Shown here: positions 61,437 through 64,000 of the stretch, piece by piece
Position numbering within the stretch: position 1 is the first letter of the stretch
How the letters are laid out: every line of letters starts with the position of its first letter
Origin: Oceaniferula spumae
GTDB taxonomy: Bacteria > Verrucomicrobiota > Verrucomicrobiia > Verrucomicrobiales > Akkermansiaceae
Direction of reading: 5' to 3'
Assembly: GCF_042849255.1 (NCBI RefSeq)
Contig: NZ_AP026866.1
Span: 1,302,001 to 1,366,000, forward strand
DNA: 64,000 bases
The notes under the pieces: generated by a model
Database searches by the model: none
Told to the model about the DNA's origin: nothing
Seen by the model: only the letters and a program-made list of their open reading frames with translations
Made by a program: the position numbers and the translations under genes

Positions 61437-62323
61437 CGGGTATCAGCACTCCGGTTATTCCGGTTTCTGAAAAACCGGATGATTTCGTAAAGAAAATCGT
61501 CTGCGGTGCCAAGTGGCAGAAGATCGGCATTCACCTCGTGGCACAAGTTCTGAAGCGCCTGCTGATGGCTCGCCGACTGATTTCTCACACGCTCACGGAG
61601 ACGGCGATCGCTAAAATCGATCGTGCGCATCTCGCCGGTCTCGGCATCCACCATTTCTAACATACCACTTCGTGGCAACTCACGTTCCCTCAAATCGCTG
61701 AGCGAAACACAAATTAGGTCATGCAGCTGCGCGGCCTGACGAATTGCATCTTCGTAACCTTGATCCAAAAAATCGGAAAACAGAAAGGTGATACAGCGAC
61801 GGGTTCTCACTTGATTGAGAAAGTCCAATGCTCCGGCAATATCCGTGCCCTTGGACTTGGGCTCGTGGCGCATGATCAGATCGATCATTCGCATCACATG
61901 GTTTTTCCCCTTCCGAGCCTTAATGTGGAGTTCGATCTCATCGCTGAAAAGGATCAGTCCTACATTGTCGTGATTATGTGCCGAGGCAAAAGCTAACAGA
62001 GCAAAGATCCTCGATGCCATCTCGCGCTTTGTGAAGACACCGCTGCCGAAATTCCCCGAGCCGGAAACATCGATCAGGAAATACAACGAGAGCTCGCGTT
62101 CCTCCATGAAAGTTTTCACATGAGTCTTGCCAGTGCGTGCGGTCACATTCCAATCGATGGTGCGCACATCATCGCCGTGGGTGTATTCCCGCACATCCTC
62201 GAACTCGATGCCCATTCCCTTGAAGCAACTCCGGTATTCGCCCGCCAACATCTCCAGCACCGCCTTACGACTATGCACTTGGATATGGCGTACCTTACTC
62301 TCGAGTTCGCTCTGGTTCATCAT
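61433..62323 (-). CDS. DUF58 / VWA-like protein of the MoxR-Bat operon
   Basis: A 296-residue cytoplasmic protein. GEYRSCFKGMGIEFEDVREYTHGDDVRTIDWNVTARTGKTHVKTFMEERE (about 26-75) contains the DUF58 signature, followed by FLIDVSGSGNF, a VWA metal-site-like motif, and FLFSDFLDQG. DUF58 genes sit between moxR and bat genes in many phyla; their products are thought to act with MoxR as chaperones. Two adjacent ATGs (62323, 62320) are possible starts. Spacing to moxR is 12 bp. Confidence 0.9.
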   Translation of the reverse strand: MMNQSELESKVRHIQVHSRKAVLEMLAGEYRSCFKGMGIEFEDVREYTHGDDVRTIDWNVTARTGKTHVKTFMEERELSLYFLIDVSGSGNFGSGVFTKREMASRIFALLAFASAHNHDNVGLILFSDEIELHIKARKGKNHVMRMIDLIMRHEPKSKGTDIAGALDFLNQVRTRRCITFLFSDFLDQGYEDAIRQAAQLHDLICVSLSDLRERELPRSGMLEMVDAETGEMRTIDFSDRRLRERVRNQSASHQQALQNLCHEVNADLLPLGTADDFLYEIIRFFRNRNNRSADTR

Positions 62324-62335
62324 GAGCCCTATAAC

Positions 62336-63325
62336 TTATTCCACGGTTTCCACCGTCGATAAAATCCGCGTCAGAATATATTCCACATCCTTGCCTTCGG
62401 CCTCGGCCTTATAGGTGATCGCCACCCTGTGCCTGAGCACATCCATGGCGATCCATTTCACGTCATGAGGCGTGACATAATCACGACCATCTAACAAAGC
62501 ATGGGCACGAGCCCCTTTCATTAGAAAAATACTCGCGCGAGGAGAGACGCCGTGATTGATCAGGGGCGTCAATTCCTCGAGACCATAAGCGGCAGGATTC
62601 CTTGTAGCATCGACAAGGCGGAGCACGTATTTCTCGATCGCCTCATTCGCGTGAATATGATCGAGCGACTCACGCATTTTCATGATATCCGCGCCATTCA
62701 CCACCGAGCGGACATTCATCTTCGGCGCATTCACCGACATGCGTTTCATGATTTGATGCTCCTCTTCCAAGGTAGGATAAGCCACATTCACCTTCAGCAT
62801 AAAGCGATCGAGTTGAGCTTCCGGCAAGGGATAGGTGCCCTCTTGCTCGATCGGGTTCTGGGTGGCCAATACGAGAAACGGTTCCTCCAGGGCATAGCTG
62901 TCGGTGCCAATGGTCACCTGCTTTTCCTGCATCGCCTCCAGCAAAGCACTCTGTACTTTCGCAGGTGAGCGATTGATTTCATCAGCCAAGACAATATTGG
63001 CAAACACCGGCCCTTTGTGTGGCGTGAAATCTCCGGTTTGCTGGTTGTAGATCAGGGTCCCTATCAAGTCACCGGGCAGAAGATCCGGGGTAAACTGGAT
63101 CCGACTGAAATCGACGCCCAGCGTCTGAGCCATGGTGCTGACCGTCAGAGTTTTCGCCAGTCCGGGAACTCCCTCGATGAGCACGTGCCCATTGCAAAGC
63201 AGCGAGACGAGCAATCGATCGACTAAATCGCCCAAGCCTACCACCACCTGGCCAATTTCATTCCTGACCTCGTTGAGTTGTCGGTTCTCTTCTGTAAATG
63301 ATGTGTTAACTGTCACTGGAATCAT
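62336..63325 (-). CDS. moxR: MoxR-family AAA+ ATPase
   Basis: A 329-residue AAA+ chaperone. Walker A is EGVPGLAKT (about 53-61), Walker B ADEINR (about 112-117), with LEAMQEKQVTIG and QLDRFMLKVNVAYP as further MoxR motifs and a C-terminal lid that ends in YILTRILSTVE. It is the first gene of the operon moxR-DUF58-lipoprotein-batA-batBC-batD-batE, about 8.7 kb read leftward. A candidate operator lies 78 bp upstream. It probably assembles or activates the VWA partners. Confidence 0.93.
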   Translation of the reverse strand: MIPVTVNTSFTEENRQLNEVRNEIGQVVVGLGDLVDRLLVSLLCNGHVLIEGVPGLAKTLTVSTMAQTLGVDFSRIQFTPDLLPGDLIGTLIYNQQTGDFTPHKGPVFANIVLADEINRSPAKVQSALLEAMQEKQVTIGTDSYALEEPFLVLATQNPIEQEGTYPLPEAQLDRFMLKVNVAYPTLEEEHQIMKRMSVNAPKMNVRSVVNGADIMKMRESLDHIHANEAIEKYVLRLVDATRNPAAYGLEELTPLINHGVSPRASIFLMKGARAHALLDGRDYVTPHDVKWIAMDVLRHRVAITYKAEAEGKDVEYILTRILSTVETVE

Positions 63326-63402
63326 ATTGATCTAATTTGGCGCTGTGTCCATGCAGGTAAACGTCTTATTTAGGGGCAGGTTTCGAGGATTCTCGTAAAA
63401 CA

Positions 63403-63415
63403 GTGACATTGTCAC
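63403..63415. promoter_or_regulatory. Palindrome in the divergent moxR / desaturase promoter region
   Basis: GTGAC-ATT-GTCAC, 13 bp, 78 bp from the moxR start and 104 bp from the desaturase start. The symmetry suits a dimeric regulator; no binding protein is known. Confidence 0.35.
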
Positions 63416-63518
63416 AGCTGAAATCGTTTGATTACCCTCGCATAAACATCGACCAAATCAATACACCGAAAAAATACTTCGATTTTGGCGATACTATAAC
63501 TCGTGGCATTCTCACTGC

Positions 63519-64000
63519 ATGCAAACGATATGGATCATGCTCGTTGTGGTCGCCGCCATGTTTATCGTCGAGAAATGGTGGCCTGCCAATGAATTACCCA
63601 AGAGCAGGCACTGGTGGGCTCGGGTGGTGCTGACCAACACCGCACAGGCAGGCATCGTGGTTTTGCTCGGATTCAGCTGGGATGTGTGGATGGACCATGT
63701 GGCCATGTCACAACCGTGGGCCTTGCGTCACCATGTTGGAATCGTGCCACAGGTGATCATTGGATACATCGTCATCACCTTTATTTATTATTGGTGGCAC
63801 CGCCTGCGTCACAATTCGAAGTTTTTCTGGCGTCTTTGTCATCAATTGCATCATTCGCCACGTCGGATGGAAGTGCTGATGTCATTCTACAAGCATCCAG
63901 TTGAAATCAGTATCAACGGCCTGCTGAGCTCCGCCATCACCTTCGCCCTGTTAGGATGCAGTGTGGAGTCTGCCGCTTTGGTAACTCTGGCTACGGGTGT
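63519..64000 (+). CDS. Sterol desaturase (fatty acid hydroxylase) family protein, partial
   Basis: The frame opens with ATG 63519 (MQTIWIM) and runs off the right edge after about 160 residues. Membrane helices lie at about 2-16 and 35-50 and near 85-100. Then come the diiron His motifs YWWHRLRH (about 102-109) and CHQLHHSPRRMEVLMSFYKHPVE (about 116-138), two of the three His boxes that define the fatty acid hydroxylase superfamily. Such proteins oxidise lipids or carotenoids in the membrane. The C-terminal part with the last His box is outside the window. Substrate unknown. Confidence 0.85.
   Translation, partial: MQTIWIMLVVVAAMFIVEKWWPANELPKSRHWWARVVLTNTAQAGIVVLLGFSWDVWMDHVAMSQPWALRHHVGIVPQVIIGYIVITFIYYWWHRLRHNSKFFWRLCHQLHHSPRRMEVLMSFYKHPVEISINGLLSSAITFALLGCSVESAALVTLATG

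Overview
The window looks like the chromosome of a heterotrophic, probably marine Verrucomicrobiota bacterium (a Rubritalea/Haloferula/Akkermansiaceae-like lineage is my inference). The pointers are five short-motif PEP-CTERM surface proteins ending in PEPSS-hydrophobic-RRR, two formylglycine sulfatases, two SASA-type acetylesterases, a DUF1501/DUF1553 pair, a Gfo/Idh oxidoreductase with a twin-arginine signal, thrombospondin-type-3 calcium repeats, and an operon for periplasmic glucans that implies a Gram-negative envelope. No rRNA, tRNA, CRISPR array, insertion sequence or prophage was seen.

Layout. 1-3.5 kb: the tail of a secreted protein, a class B penicillin-binding protein with an acidic repeat tail, and two small envelope genes. 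3.5-5.9 kb: thiC behind a TPP riboswitch, closed by a strong terminator. 5.9-8.4 kb: an AT-rich accessory island holding a TcmP / three-Cys-motif (DUF5131) pair and, divergently, a YefM-YoeB toxin-antitoxin pair. 8.5-10.7 kb: PutP-type sodium symporter and a TrmH/SpoU RNA methyltransferase. 10.8-18.6 kb: a LamG PEP-CTERM protein, a LysR-controlled operon of two MDR reductases and a cupin protein, and a fur-katG peroxide-defence unit. 18.8-32.7 kb: surface and polysaccharide genes (PEP-CTERM proteins, SASA esterase, alpha-galactosidase-like hydrolase, DUF1501/DUF1553 with a divergent AraC regulator). 31.2-35.5 kb: opgG-unknown-opgH. 35.6-43.9 kb: DUF3127 protein, sulfatase, MsbA-type exporter, rpmB, VanZ-like protein, trxA, a Pro-rich tail-anchored protein, a possible 25-residue membrane peptide, Gfo/Idh oxidoreductase. 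44-51.7 kb: a second sulfatase, SASA esterase, two PEP-CTERM proteins, LysM protein. 51.8-54.6 kb: HerA-like ATPase and a frameshifted four-helix-bundle gene. 54.6-63.3 kb: a complete moxR-DUF58-lipoprotein-batA-batBC-batD-batE operon. 63.5 kb to the end: start of a sterol-desaturase-family gene.

How it fits together: sulfatases, esterases and the GH-like enzyme suggest degradation of sulfated or acetylated glycans, with PEP-CTERM proteins as surface or matrix components. OpgGH, the PBP, MsbA and the Bat operon serve the envelope; katG/fur, trxA and the LysR locus deal with oxidative or electrophile stress.

Two features run across the whole window. The hexamer TGTTAG/CTAACA is far commoner than its sister hexamers, in all reading frames, in both orientations and also between genes. 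Most starts lack a visible Shine-Dalgarno sequence.
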